This document shows, piece after piece, positions 23,686-33,795 of a stretch of 64,000 nt of DNA. A model generated the notes under the pieces. It saw only the letters and a list, made by a program, of their open reading frames with translations, did no database searches and was not told where the DNA came from. A program made the position numbers and the translations under genes. The stretch is from Chloranthus sessilifolius (lineage: Eukaryota; Streptophyta; Magnoliopsida; Chloranthales; Chloranthaceae), in contig CM037597.1 of the NCBI GenBank assembly GCA_021018995.1, positions 35,404,936 through 35,468,935 of the forward strand, in the 5' to 3' direction. Numbering within the stretch: position 1 is the first letter of the stretch; each line of letters starts with the position of its first letter.

Positions 23686-24260
23686 GTGAGCGACCGGCTG
23701 ACTTGCTCAATGAGTCTCCTAGTCCTAACAAATTAGGAGTAATTGTGTGCATGTTATCATGCGCTCAATCTGATTAAGCGTTGAACCTGAAATATTTAAT
23801 CAAGGAAATGTAGGGGTCAAGGGTAGTAAGACTAGGTCGGGCGTAGGCCAATTACGCGCTGGTGGTGAAGCGCTCAATTTGATCACGTGTCCTATTTCAG
23901 CCGCGTAATCAAGTCTCTAATCGGTCTAGGAAAGGAAGTTTGGTCTGAAAGGTGGACTGGTCATGCGCTTGTGGTTCTGTGCGCAATTGAATTGTGCGCT
24001 GGGTTTCTAGCACATAATTCGGGGTTGTCCAGGTATGGTCTCTAGAATGAAATGCAAGACTATTATTTCAATCTGCATTCCAGCTATATATTGCTGCTTA
24101 GTATATAGTCTCCCTACACTGGGATCTGAGCTACATAACTATTGTTTCAGCCTGCGTTTAGCCATGTACTATTGCATGGTCCCACACCGTAGGTTAAAAG
24201 GGTTAAAGGTTGATCGAACAAGTTTGTATACTCTGAGAAGGCAAAATGAGGGTGTCTACA

Positions 24261-24275
24261 GATGCCCCTCTTCGG
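24261..24275 (-). other. Polypurine tract of element C
   Basis: The minus strand reads CCGAAGAGGGGCATC directly before the LTR start TGTAGACACC. The same purine run precedes D's 3' LTR (50376-50389). It is the expected plus-strand primer site. Confidence 0.8.
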
Positions 24276-25646
24276 CGTGCTCTTGCGAAATAAGAACGCG
24301 TCGAAGAAGTAGACACCCCTCATTCGAGGTGCTTTCTCGTTTCACTTAGGAATTCACAAATGTGAATTGGGGATGCTAACATGACATGCTTGGCTTTCTT
24401 ATCTATCAGTGCAAGCTTAAATGGAGCATTTAGGGGCCCAATGGTAGCTTTCGAAAGGCACTTTTCGAATCTGTGGGTACATGGTGCATCCCGTCATATG
24501 GCGCGAGCTAACAGAGGGATATGGCGTGATTAAGGTACCAGGGGGTGTCATAAAAATGTTCATAAGGTTCAGGGACCGATAATACAAAAGAAAGAGTGCA
24601 ATATAATATCGAAGGCTTTAACAAGTCATGTTAGACCGAGCACGTCATTGCTCACACCAATGCGCGTCATGCGTTCCTTTTCCAATATGCGTTTGTAAGT
24701 TCTTAGATTGAGTATATTTGTTATTCAGTTTTCCATGTGAAAGGGGTCGATTTGGGATGGTAATTAAGGTGAATTTTGTGAGGTGTGATCAGTTGAATTC
24801 TGCACAGTGGCGCATGCGCTTGATTCATCTGGGGTCGATCTTTTAAGTAGGGAATTCTAGTCTTAATGTATCTGAACAGATGATTCTGCGCAGTGGCGTA
24901 TGCGCTCAATCCAATTCTGCACAGTGGGATATGTGCTTGATTGTAAGTTCAGGGGGTCTTTAAGTTGGGGAATTCTAGTCCTAAGGTATCTAAACAAGTG
25001 AGTCTACGCAGTGGTGTATGCGCTCGATCCAATTCTGTGCAGTGGGATATATGCTTGATTATGAGTTTAGGAGTTAAAAGTCAGCTTTATGGTATATGAG
25101 TGATGAGACGCTTAATCGATTTTTTTGCTATTTATTATTTTTTTTTGGTATTTAGAAAAAGGGTGAATTGGGTCTATTTACTTTGTTACTTTTTTTCTTT
25201 TTTTTTTGTTTTTTTTGTTTTTTTTATTTTTGATAGTATTGTTCTTGTGATTTTTTTGTAGAAGATATTTTTTGTGTTTTGAAGCAAGTAAGAGGGTCTC
25301 GAGATTTTAAAATTCTAGGGATTTTAACTTAAGATCAATTCGGTGGTAAAATGGAAGAAAACATGGCTATCGAGACATCAATGAGCAGATCCACCGGTAC
25401 GGGATTTGTGGACCCGACCGTTTATGTGGTTGTCAAGATGAGACTTGGCATGCCGGATACTCCATCTGACCTTCTCGACGAATACTGATGATTATCTCTT
25501 ATGGGAGGACTACAGTAACTCGCGAGTCAAGAGAGATGGGTTTTGGAAACATTTTGACTTAATCAAAGATAACTATATTTATAAGAAATATCGAGTAATT
25601 GAAAAATGAGTAATACTTACCGGATTGTGATACTTACCTGGGTTGT

Positions 25647-26530
25647 GCAATGGGACTTGTGATATTATAGCGGGGTGTTGTTGCGATGGGGCTTTGAAGT
25701 TGTCTTTTTTTTTTTTTTTTTGCTTTATCTGCTGCGGCGGTTGGCGGTTGTCGGTGTGATGTAGCATCTTGGGGAAGGTGATGTCGCGATCTGACAAGTG
25801 GTATTGTGGTGATATCGCGATGGGACTTTGAATAGTCTTTGACAATATGTTTGTGTTGTAGCTTGGCATTAGTGGGATGCGATGGGACATGGGAGGAGTC
25901 CCAAGTTTTTCTTTTTTTTTTGCTTTCGTCCGTTGTGGTATCTGGTGATCATTTATATCGAGTAATTTGAGAGGAAGATTATTTGTTTTAGCGATCGGAC
26001 CTGATTGAGCCTTCTCCCTTTTTTTTCTTTTGGTGCAGTGAGCGTGTTGTTTGAGCTTTCCGAGCAATGGTGTCCGCAATGGGAGGTGTAGCATAATTTG
26101 TGGTGGGACACTGGTAGGATGTTTTCACATTGGGATGCTGATCTCTTTGTTTAACAGATCTTGGGTTAGGTGAGCTCGCGTTGTGGTTGCGTTGTGTTGG
26201 CTTTTTGACGTATTTGCATTCTCAGAATTTTCGATGGGCCATGGGGGCGTGGCTACAATTTTTGCAATGGGATCGGATATTGGGATGGTGTCATGCATGC
26301 GTGTTTTTTTGGTGGGATGTGCTTGGGTGACTGCACGAAGGGGCAGGAGGGTTTTGATTAAAGAATATGGTCAGGGGTGACTATGTCATGTGAGGCATGT
26401 ATGTCTTGTTTGTTATAGGACCAGGGGTGTGGTCGACGTTTTTGTTTGGGTTATGTGATGGGAGTAGAGTGAGCGGCTGCTCTTTTTTCGATGTGGATAG
26501 CTTATAAGGCTCTGCGATGGGACAAAGGGA
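25647..26530 (+). repeat. Dispersed CGCGATGGGAC repeats, complementary to the element's PBS
   Basis: Examples: TGCAATGGGACTT (25647), TTGCGATGGGGCTT (25680), ATATCGCGATGGGACTT (25812), ATGCGATGGGACAT (25877), CCGCAATGGGAGG (26074) and CTGCGATGGGACAA (26511). On the element's sense (minus) strand they read GTCCCATCGCGAT, the complement of the PBS TGGTAATCGCGATGGGAC. D has a parallel set at 48442-49005. Confidence 0.7.
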
Positions 26531-26559
26531 ATTTTTCTCAAATCGGGATCAAACTTTGT

Positions 26560-26940
26560 GTAAAAATCAGGAACGCACCTGTTTCCCATCGCGTGATCCG
26601 AATGCGCGCCTATTTTCTAGCGTGCGATTCAGGGTCTAAGGGGCTGATTACGCGTGTGGATATGGGCGTGTGATTTTATTGCGTGCTTAAGTATCTGTCT
26701 GTGATTGAAGGGTCACCAGGTCACTGTGTGGCTGACTTTTCATATTGTGCGGCACGGGGAGGTTGTTTGATTGGATTGTGCGGTTGTTGAATAGCGTGGG
26801 ATCAAAGCATTGTGCCGTTTGCGCCGACAACAATTTCATTGCGCGCTTGAATCTTTGCACACGTTTTAAATTAAGCATGTTATTCATGGCGCGTGATCGG
26901 ATTAAGTGCGCGTAGTTAAGCGTGCGATTGGGGTCGTACT
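26560..26940 (+). promoter_or_regulatory. GCGC-motif cluster upstream of the second antisense promoter
   Basis: Within 380 bases the plus strand has CATCGCGTGATC, AATGCGCGCC, AGCGTGCGATT, TTACGCGTG, TTGCGTGC, TTGCGCGCTT, GGCGCGTGATC, GTGCGCG and AGCGTGCGATT, ending at the TATA box. Similar clusters precede the PMD TATA box and the LTR TATA box. Confidence 0.6.
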
Positions 26941-27480
26941 CTATATAAGCATGGGAGGCTTCATTTGTTTCTCATTCTCTGGTTTAGTCTCGAGTATTGA
27001 CTTTTCTGAGTGTTCTGGTGTTTCGACGATATTGAGCAATCTAACCGTCAGATTGGGATGGGGTTTCTTCCTATATTCGTTATTTCACATGATCTTTGCC
27101 CTGCGGTGATGCTCGAGGACAGTATTGTCTTTGGAATGAGGGTGATGGCCTTCACACCATTCTTTTCTAGGGAGCAGTGGAGGCAGCGTTGCAGAGGCAG
27201 TAGAGGAGGAGAAAATGACAGGGAGAAGAGGTGCTGTAAATGGAGGGATGTATCCCTAACCCATTTTCTATCGCTTCTACCAGTGGAAACATTTCTGAAG
27301 CCTTCGATTGGACGTTCTGCTCCTCGCTTTGGCTCATTGTAGTTTTTGTTTTCGTTTTGGGTTGTATGTTAGGTTCTAGGATTCGTTTTGGGTTGTAATT
27401 CCGGAGGTATGCCTCCGGCGATATTATAAAATTTTGAATTATGAATAAAGGGGCATTTTTTGTAGTCTATTGTGCTCAGT
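26941..27480 (+). other. Second antisense transcription unit of element C (TATA box, small frame, 3' hairpin, AATAAA)
   Basis: A TATA box CTATATAA starts at 26941 (D: minus strand, about 48023-48034). After about 160 bases a small frame begins at ATG 27108 with MLEDSIVF and runs 78 codons; in D the equivalent starts MLVDDIIL and stops after about 45 codons. The sequence around TTTTCTAG/GGAGCAGTG looks like a splice acceptor in both. A hairpin CCGGAGG-TATG-CCTCCGG (27401-27418) and AATAAA (27443) mark the probable 3' end. Conserved signals with a poorly conserved frame suggest a short or non-coding RNA, or a decayed small gene. No homology is recognised. Confidence 0.45.
27401..27418 (+). other. 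3'-end hairpin CCGGAGG-TATG-CCTCCGG
   Basis: A perfect 7-base stem with a 4-base loop TATG, followed within 30 bases by AATAAA. In D the copy is GGAGG-CATA-CCTCC at 47535-47548 (plus strand), with CTTGTAA downstream on the minus strand. Related hairpins occur at 28660 and 33681 in C. Confidence 0.75.
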
Positions 27481-28244
27481 TAGTTGGTTTAAATTAATGG
27501 ATTAATTAGACTTATCTAATTTGTTTGACGTAGTTTTAGGATTTGATTTAGCTTAGTAATATAGATTTTAGATTTACCCAGGGTTATCTCGAGATCAGTT
27601 TACTTTGTTTAGAGGGTTTAACTGGTTCTATCGAGCTTGTTTGGGGCATTTTTTTCAGTGATCTTGAACAAGTTAGATTTTGTTTTATTTTGTTTAAGGT
27701 ATTTGGTTTCATTTAAGGTATTTTGTTTGAGATTTTTTTGTTTGAGGTTTCTGTTTGAGATGATACTTGTTAATAAGGTGTGGGTTTTCATGGGTTCTAG
27801 ATGGTGGTTGGGTGTTTCAATCCTATTGGCCTATCTAGACTTGGGGGATTTGTGGTTTTCAGAGGGGCAAGTGTTGTGTGATTATTGGTTTATCTAGTTT
27901 TGTCACAGATTGTGTTTTTTTTCTAAAAGAAAAGGGGGTATGTGTATGGTTTTGGATTCAATTAGATTGGGAAGGTTTCAAGATGTGTGACATTTGTTTA
28001 TGGGGCATGGTTTATAAATGCATGAGTCTAAGGTTTTTGGCTTGTTGTTTCCTTATTTATTTCATTTTAAGTTTAAAGATTAAAAGTTTTTAGGGGATAT
28101 CTTGTGTTTGTAACTTTGGGCATTTTTTTGTTCATTAATGTCTTTTATTCCTCTCTATTTCGCTTCCCGGGTATTGGACCCGAGGATTTGTGTTTATTAA
28201 GTAGATTATGAGAATGGACGGGATTGTGAATTCAGGGTGATACT
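27481..28244. other. Spacer with GGGGCATTTTTT motifs
   Basis: No gene is visible. GGGGCATTTTTTT (27640) and TTTGGGCATTTTTTT (28110) and pyrimidine/purine-rich runs are present. It is co-linear in reverse with D's 46800-47490. The palindrome-like CGGGTATTGGACCCG (28168) is also kept in D as CGGGTCTAATACCCG. Confidence 0.5.
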
Positions 28245-28358
28245 AGGATTGGTGCTATCAATCCAACTCGAAGTGCCTCTCCATCGGGTGAAGAGGTGGA
28301 GGAGAAAAAGGTGGTAGAGAGGAAACCCAAGGATAAGACAAAGTCAGAGTTCTCGTGA
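28245..28358 (+). CDS. Small antisense exon-like frame, conserved in element D
   Basis: After an acceptor-like ATTCAG the frame reads GDTRIGAINPTRSASPSG, continues with EEVEEKKVVERKPKDKTKSEFS, and stops at TGA. D encodes the same end (EEKKVEQRKPKDKTGSEFS, stop, minus strand about 46768-46640), also after an AATACAG acceptor. Conservation of the lysine/glutamate-rich C-terminus and of the stop between diverged copies suggests a last exon of a small charged protein. The upstream exon is not identified. It may be chance conservation between repeats, since only two copies were compared. Confidence 0.3.
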   Translation, partial: RIGAINPTRSASPSGEEVEEKKVVERKPKDKTKSEFS

Positions 28359-28659
28359 CTGATGCCTATTTTTCCTCGGTAGGCTCTGCAGATTCAGTGT
28401 TACTTGCTCCTCATTTTTTAATGTGTCCAAGGGGAGCTTCTAACAGTGGGTCCATAGGTCATGGGTGGCTTTCTGTAAGCCACTCTCTCCTTTCTGCCAG
28501 CTCGAGGTGAGGGGAAGATGTCGTCATGGTTAGAATTTGTTCAGGGTGCGTTCCTCCTTTGGGCTTCTCCGAGATCTCTAGTATCTCGAATAAGTCCGGA
28601 TTCGGGCATTGCTTGAATGTGCGGATTTTAACGTTCTTATTTTTAAGTTGTATATTCAA

Positions 28660-28671
28660 AGGGTATGCCCT
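28660..28671 (+). other. 3'-end hairpin AGGG-TATG-CCCT
   Basis: A 4-base stem with loop TATG, followed by CATTGTAATG; TTGTAA is a plant far-upstream polyadenylation-type element. D retains GAAGG-CATA-CCCTC at 20072-20085 (plus strand view). It probably ends the transcript containing the 28245 frame. Confidence 0.55.
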
Positions 28672-28679
28672 CGGTGTGC

Positions 28680-29255
28680 ATTGTAATGATTTTTATTAAT
28701 CTATGAAGTGATTATATTTTAATTCCATTTGTGGTTATTCAATAATCTTTTTTGTTTTATTTAATTTATATTTCGTTTGTCTCATTGCGGGTGTGATGCT
28801 TTTGGTTTTAATTTGGTTGTTTATTTTAGATCTGGGTGCGTGTTAAGGATAGTTTATCTTCCGTTTAGTTTTGAGTATTATAGAGGCAATGTGAGTATTT
28901 AATCTTATTGAGGACACGTGAAGGTGTTGGGGGCATTTTTTTGGTTGAGGAAAGTGGAGGGGAGAGCATTTTCCTTGCGTTTTAATTGTTTATTGTGAAG
29001 TAAAGGGCATTTTTTCTGGGTTTTCTTTTGTTTATTTTGAATTAAGGGGCATTTTTATTTATTTATTTATTTATTTTGTTTATTTTGAATTAAGGGGCAT
29101 TTATTTTTATTTTTTTGGGGTTGTAAATTTTCTTTAAGTTATGAGTGTTTTAGGTTGGTCTTATCAAGGGCGTGATTTAAGTTGATAGTGAGTGTCAAAA
29201 TGCTTAACTTAAAGTTGGAGTTTACTGTCCTGGGCATGTGAAAATTTTCATTTTT
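28680..29255. other. Spacer before the PMD promoter
   Basis: No gene is seen. At least four GGGGCATTTTTT-type motifs occur (28930, 29007, 29045, 29095) together with a (TTTA)n tract at 29052-29080. Confidence 0.55.
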
Positions 29256-29259
29256 CTGA

Positions 29260-29610
29260 GAAATTACACGCTTCATTCACGGAGCTTGAATGAATTGCGC
29301 GCTAGGACGTAAACGCGCATTCAAAGGTGCGGGAGGTTATTAAGCATCAAGTCAGTCGCGTTTAATTTGATTAAGCGCTTGTTTGGATGCGCAGGATTAG
29401 CTGACCCTTGGCATTCACGTGCTACTTTTTGGGCACATAATGTGATTGCGTGCCTAGTGGGAATGCGCAACCAAGTCGTCGGGTTATAGTGAGCGAGCAA
29501 TGATTAGATTGCGCGCTCAGGATAGGGCGTTTGATCTGAATTAAACGCATAGTGTAATGCGCATGATTAAATTGTGCGCTGGGTTTTTGGTGCGTGATTC
29601 GAGCGAGTTC
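29260..29610 (+). promoter_or_regulatory. GCGC-motif cluster upstream of the PMD promoter
   Basis: About a dozen copies of (A/T)TGCGCGC, AAGCGCTT, AATGCGCAT and GTGCGTGATTC occur in 350 bases, ending just before the TATA box. The same kind of cluster is found upstream of D's PMD TATA box (19140-19500) and in the LTRs. Confidence 0.6.
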
Positions 29611-29618
29611 TATAAATA
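29611..29618 (+). promoter_or_regulatory. TATA box of the antisense PMD gene, element C
   Basis: TCTATAAATAGTTGAAACC; TATAAATA begins at 29611. It is conserved with D (minus strand 19125-19134). Transcription would start about 30 bases downstream, opposite in direction to the retroelement's genomic RNA. Confidence 0.75.
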
Positions 29619-29789
29619 GTTGAAACCTTTCATTTTTGTCGCATTATCCGTTTTAGTCTTCGATTCTCTAGTTTCCTAGTTTTCTTGTGCTTGGGTTTTC
29701 ATATTTTCACGATATCTCGTGATCTGGTCGTCCATTTGAAGCGCCATTTCTTCCATTTACTTCAGTTTTTTAATTTCTTTATTCCGATA

Positions 29790-32700
29790 TAGAGGGTGAG
29801 GGTAGTGTCAAGCATGAGGTCATTATTTTCGAGTTAGAGAGGATGTTGATGACGGATGTGGGTGAGACTTCTGAGGCTCAAACTGGTAGTATTGCCATAG
29901 AGGAGAATATTAGGGAGATGGTCGTAGAGGAGGTCCCTGAGGGTGACTAGATGGTGGTCAGGGAAGAGATACCTGAGGTTGAGCCGGGGGTAGCTGAGGA
30001 GGAGAGCGAGAGAGCTGAGAGTGAGCAGGGTGAGGAGCAGCCAGGCGCAGAGCCTCGGGATCGCAAGCACTATCCGCTGGAGGATTTCTTTGCTAGAGGG
30101 CAGGTAGGTCCCTGTAAGCAAGAGTTCGTTTATTTTCCTAGGCATTCAGGTTATGACATAGGCTTATTAGGATCTGTAAACCCTTCTAATTTACGTCAAA
30201 CCTGCATTGATTATTTGTTGCGTGCTCGCTCATGCATCATGCTCGCATCTAGAAATAGGTAAGTTTATGTTCAGTGTTCTCATCATGTTTTGTGTGCCTG
30301 TTGTAAGTTGTCATAGCGCTTGAGACATGTCTTATTCATTTTCAACTCCTTAATTCATTTATCTTTCATCATAAGTATGTGTTAGTCTTATTTTTATTGT
30401 CATTCTTTTGGTCGTTGTGGTCGATAGGAGCCTCCGCAGCTGGCTATCAGCTCGGCATGGGGTGAGTCTCATGCCTGGTATCGTACCTTATCGGAGTTTC
30501 AGCGAGAGCGGCTGGTGTCTTTTGATTTTGGGATAATTCTAGAGTTGGAGCCCTTTCAGGTAGACCGAGGCCTAATCACAGCGATCATAGAGAGGTGGAG
30601 CGAGAGGCATCAGACGCTTCTCTTCCCAGTTGGTATGTTGTTGTCAAATCCAGAGGATGGAGGGACAGTATTTGGAGGTGTGGGAGGAGATTTTGGGAGT
30701 CCCTTATAGGTCGAGTGGATCAGGGTCAGGTGTGGTTTGGGTTACTTGGTTCTTCGATACATTTGCGAGTGGCTTCATCCCTCCGAGGTGTCATTCGGAG
30801 GTGATGGCGCCCTATGAGGCGCGGTGTGCGATAATGGCAGGTCAGGAGCCCATGACCGAGCCAAGGTTTGCTGCAGATAGGGTGCTCCGAGCATTTCTGA
30901 TGCACTTCTTTGGTGCAGTACTCTTTTCATCTTCGACTCGGGGATGCATCACCGGGTTGTTTTTGATGGTTCTCAGGGATCTGGATCAGGTCCATACCTA
31001 TGCGTGGGTGCGGCAACGTTGGCGCATCTCTATGAGCAGTTCTACCGTTAGGGACAAGGCATCACGTTGATCGGAGGTTTCCTTCCGTTCCTCCAGGTGA
31101 GTCTTAGTTTAATTGGTATCATGGTGGTCCTTTAGTTTTGCTAATTTTTGGTCTTAGTGGTTTTTAATGGTCCTTTTGTTTGTTATTACTGCTTTTTTTT
31201 ATAGTTTTAGGCGTATGATCATTTTGCTTTTCTTCGTCTGGGGTTTCGATGGGGGTTACATTCACGTTTCCTCGGATGCACGTGTGGAGAGAGGTGTAGA
31301 AGGGTTGTCAGTGGTCTACTGATCTTCAGACCGCGCGGGGCCTCTTCGAGGATATGCATGCGGGGCAGGTATATATCGCCATGTTTTCGTTTAGCTTTAT
31401 TTTGTTATGGGATTCTTAGGCTTTGTTAATGGGTCAATTTGTTCATTTGGATAGATGATCTAGAGGCCCTACGATGATGTGGAGGACGCAGTTGAGGCGG
31501 TGATTGAGTCTGGCCGGCCCTTCTTCAATGTGGACATATGGGTCCATTGTTTTGAGAGGGTAAAGAGGATTCACACCTCTCGAGCAGAATGGCAGTTGGG
31601 GCTCGCTCAGGGAGTCCCTCCAGGGGTTAGCCATAAAGTAGTGAAGAGGATGACCAGCCCTCAAGGCCAGAATTTTGCAGAGCGGATGGCGCTCCAGATA
31701 GCCAATTTTAGAGCTGGGGGGACCAGGGTGTCATGGGGCGCATGACGAGGCGGATGTAAGAGAGTATAGGAGGTGGTTCAGTGCGTTGGGTGGTGGGTGC
31801 CTCTTCACACGTCCCTTTCATGGCAGTGACTCTTTCACGATCGGTGGGCTAGAGACAAAGTCGACATTGAGGGAGAGGTTGGCCGCATTGGAGGAGGGCC
31901 ATCTCACGGTGAGTGTGCGGGGGGCATTGGATGCTCTCCATAGGGCGATGGAGCAGATGGGGCATGCTCCTCGTCCTGATGAGGAGATGTTGCACTCTTT
32001 GACCAACTCAGTCGCTAGGGCTAGGGCGATGGAGGATGAGTTGGGAGTTCGATTAGCGGAGGCTCGACAGCTCCTGGTGAGTTAATTTATGTTCGTTTTT
32101 CTTATTATGATGTGGACTTAGTTTTTTGGACGTTCTGACAAGGTTATGGTATCTCGCTTTATTCTGTTTTAGACAGTCCGAGAGGGAGGGTGAGGTTGCT
32201 CGTCAGGCGGCCTTGCTAGATGTTTACCGCAATCAGCAGGGAGCTGACTAGGAGAGAGTGGCCACTCTACGCTCTGAGATTGATCGATTGGTAAGTGTCT
32301 TCATAAGTATGATTTCGCTTAATTGTTAACATTGTGGGCTCGTCGACTGATACGCTTATTATTATTTGTAGAGAGCCGAGCTGGCTGTCGGAGGTCCTGC
32401 TCTGGCATTTGATCCATCTTTAGTTGCTTCCTCTAGTCAGGAGGATCTAGCGATGGCTCAGCTTTGGGCTGAGCTAGAGCATTGGGTAAGTTTCGTCACT
32501 CTTTCAGTTTACTTGTGTCATCATAGCGGTTTGTTAGGTGTTATTGTTATGTTTTCTTAATAGTTTACTAACATCATGTTGGCGTCTCAGCACAAGGTTG
32601 CTGAGGACCTCCGGACGAGGGAGGTGACTGCTGCCTCTTTATGCCCAGAGAGTCAAGTATAATCCATGATTTTTGATGTGATTCTATTTAGGTTGTTTTG

Positions 32701-33615
32701 TCATGTTTGTCTCTGAAATACTTTGCGTTGTTTTGCTTGGTTTTTTCGTGCAGGTTATTTCGGATTCCGCTCCCGAGGCTCCTCCTCAAGGATCCATTCC
32801 TATCCCTACTCAGGTATGTTTTAATTCTTGTGTTTGTAGTCTATTTGTCATTATAGTATTTTTCTGATGCATTTATCTGCTATTGTTGTAGCCACCTACG
32901 TTTGTTATTCCTTTCATGCCGCCTATCGATCCCATGATCGCCGAGACAGTCTAGCACCTTCTGAGGGAGAGGGCGGATCTGGTATGGTCTTTTCTTATTC
33001 AAAATTTTTTTTACTTTCAAATATGTATATGTTATCTCCCTTTGACTTGGTATGGTTATGTAGGTTTGTCAGCTTGAGGAGGCGCGGCTAAAGGTGACGC
33101 GAGCATGCGCCACTCCAGAGGCAAGGCGGGTCCTCGGAGAGGTGGAGAGTCGTGAGGATCTGATGATCGAGATGATGGTCACACAGAAGACTCATGCCGA
33201 GGCATTGGAGGCTGCGCGTCGGTAGGTGTAGGCAGAGATGCAGGTCGCCCTGGGTCGGATGCAGTATCTTCTGGGGAGGGAGTGAGGGGCGCGAAGATTA
33301 GCTAGTCGGTTTGGGGGATTAGAGTTGACGGATACGAGGTCTTCATCTGGGCAGTCTCGTCACACATCGCGTGATCGTGCCAGGAGTGATACTCGCAAGG
33401 ATTCTATCACTCGTGGGTATCCAGGTGGGGATCCTCCTCATTCTCGATCGAGGCGGACTGTCAGTCAGGCAAGTGAAGGGGGCTCCGTAGTGGGGTCGCA
33501 TCGTCTAGAGGTTCCAGCGACTCCCGACGTCGGGATCATTTTTTTAGAGGACCAGTCTACGGACCATCGAGCCGATGATATTGGGGATAGTGGTGCTCGA
33601 CTGTCCCAGCGATAG
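29790..33615 (+). pseudogene. Plant-mobile-domain (PMD, aminotransferase-like) gene, ten exons, antisense in element C
   Basis: Exons read from GT-AG borders and comparison with D and E: 1 (about 29790-30103), 2 (30428-31096), 3 (31205-31368), 4 (31455-32076), 5 (32173-32290), 6 (32372-32485), 7 (32591-32656), 8 (32754-32813), 9 (32892-32981), 10 (33064-33615). Exon 1 is acidic. Exon 2 is the PMD core (VDRGLITAIIERW, LEVWEEILGVPYRS, FLMHFFGAVLFSSSTRG, LRDLDQVHTYAW). Exon 4 has a helical ERLAALEEGH...LHRAMEQMG stretch. Exon 10 is Arg/Ser-rich (SRDRARSDTRKDS). PMD proteins of the MAIN/MAIL type act in the nucleus in gene and transposon silencing; that role is not shown here. Breaks: a stop in exon 1 (29948), about 57 bases missing near 30656, a one-base loss near 31010, and stops in exons 3, 5 and 10. 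Confidence 0.85.
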
Positions 33616-33678
33616 CGTAGGGAGTAGGTGTGTGCATGTGTATGTTTTGTCCATTATGAGTGCGCATTGTATATACAG

Positions 33679-33692
33679 GGGGGTATGCCCTC
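33679..33692 (+). other. 3'-end hairpin GGG-TATG-CCC after the PMD gene
   Basis: GGGGGGTATGCCCTCG followed by ACAATTGTAAAG. It is the third member of the TATG-loop hairpin set in C. It lies 65 bases after the PMD stop codon with a TTGTAA element next to it, so it probably marks the mRNA 3' end. Confidence 0.55.
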
Positions 33693-33795
33693 GATGACAA
33701 TTGTAAAGAAAAAAAAAATGGGAAAGAAATTTTTTTACACATATATATTGAGATTTTGAGTTTAGGTGTACCTGATCAGCTGCTTTTCTTTTAGT

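Larger units (their letters stand above)
20229..24260 (-). repeat. 3' LTR of element C (interrupted by a solo LTR)
   Basis: Minus-strand start TGTAGACACCCTCATTTTGCC at 24260, end ...CGTACCAACA at 20229. It matches the 5' LTR 44166-46487 and D's 3' LTR 50390-52883. Without the insertion at 22002-23690 it is about 2.34 kb. It has no coding capacity. It holds a poly-G run near 21134, AATTAATT-rich stretches, and a TATA box CCTATAAAAG (minus, 21894-21903) preceded by GCGC motifs. Confidence 0.9.
24276..26940. other. 3' spacer of element C with repeated TCGCGATGGGAC motifs
   Basis: No conserved gene is seen. It is co-linear with 48036-50375 of D in reverse. It contains CAGTGGCGTATGCGCTYGAT-type repeats (near 24800-25050), T-rich runs (25120-25260, 25708-25723), about nine variants of CGCGATGGGAC between 25647 and 26528, and GCGC-rich motifs close to the TATA box at 26941. 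Reading frames of 170 codons on the minus strand here are not conserved in D. Confidence 0.55.

Noticed and set aside
25579..26094. A 171-codon Lys/Pro/His-rich minus-strand frame
   Set aside because: It arises from T-runs and the CGCGATGGGAC repeats read backward; D's equivalent region is not open in the same frame.
29790..33615. PMD gene as an ordinary host gene interrupted by transposons
   Set aside because: The same gene with the same flanking spacers, hairpins and LTRs occurs three times, and in C it lies wholly between integrase and 3' LTR within one target duplication.
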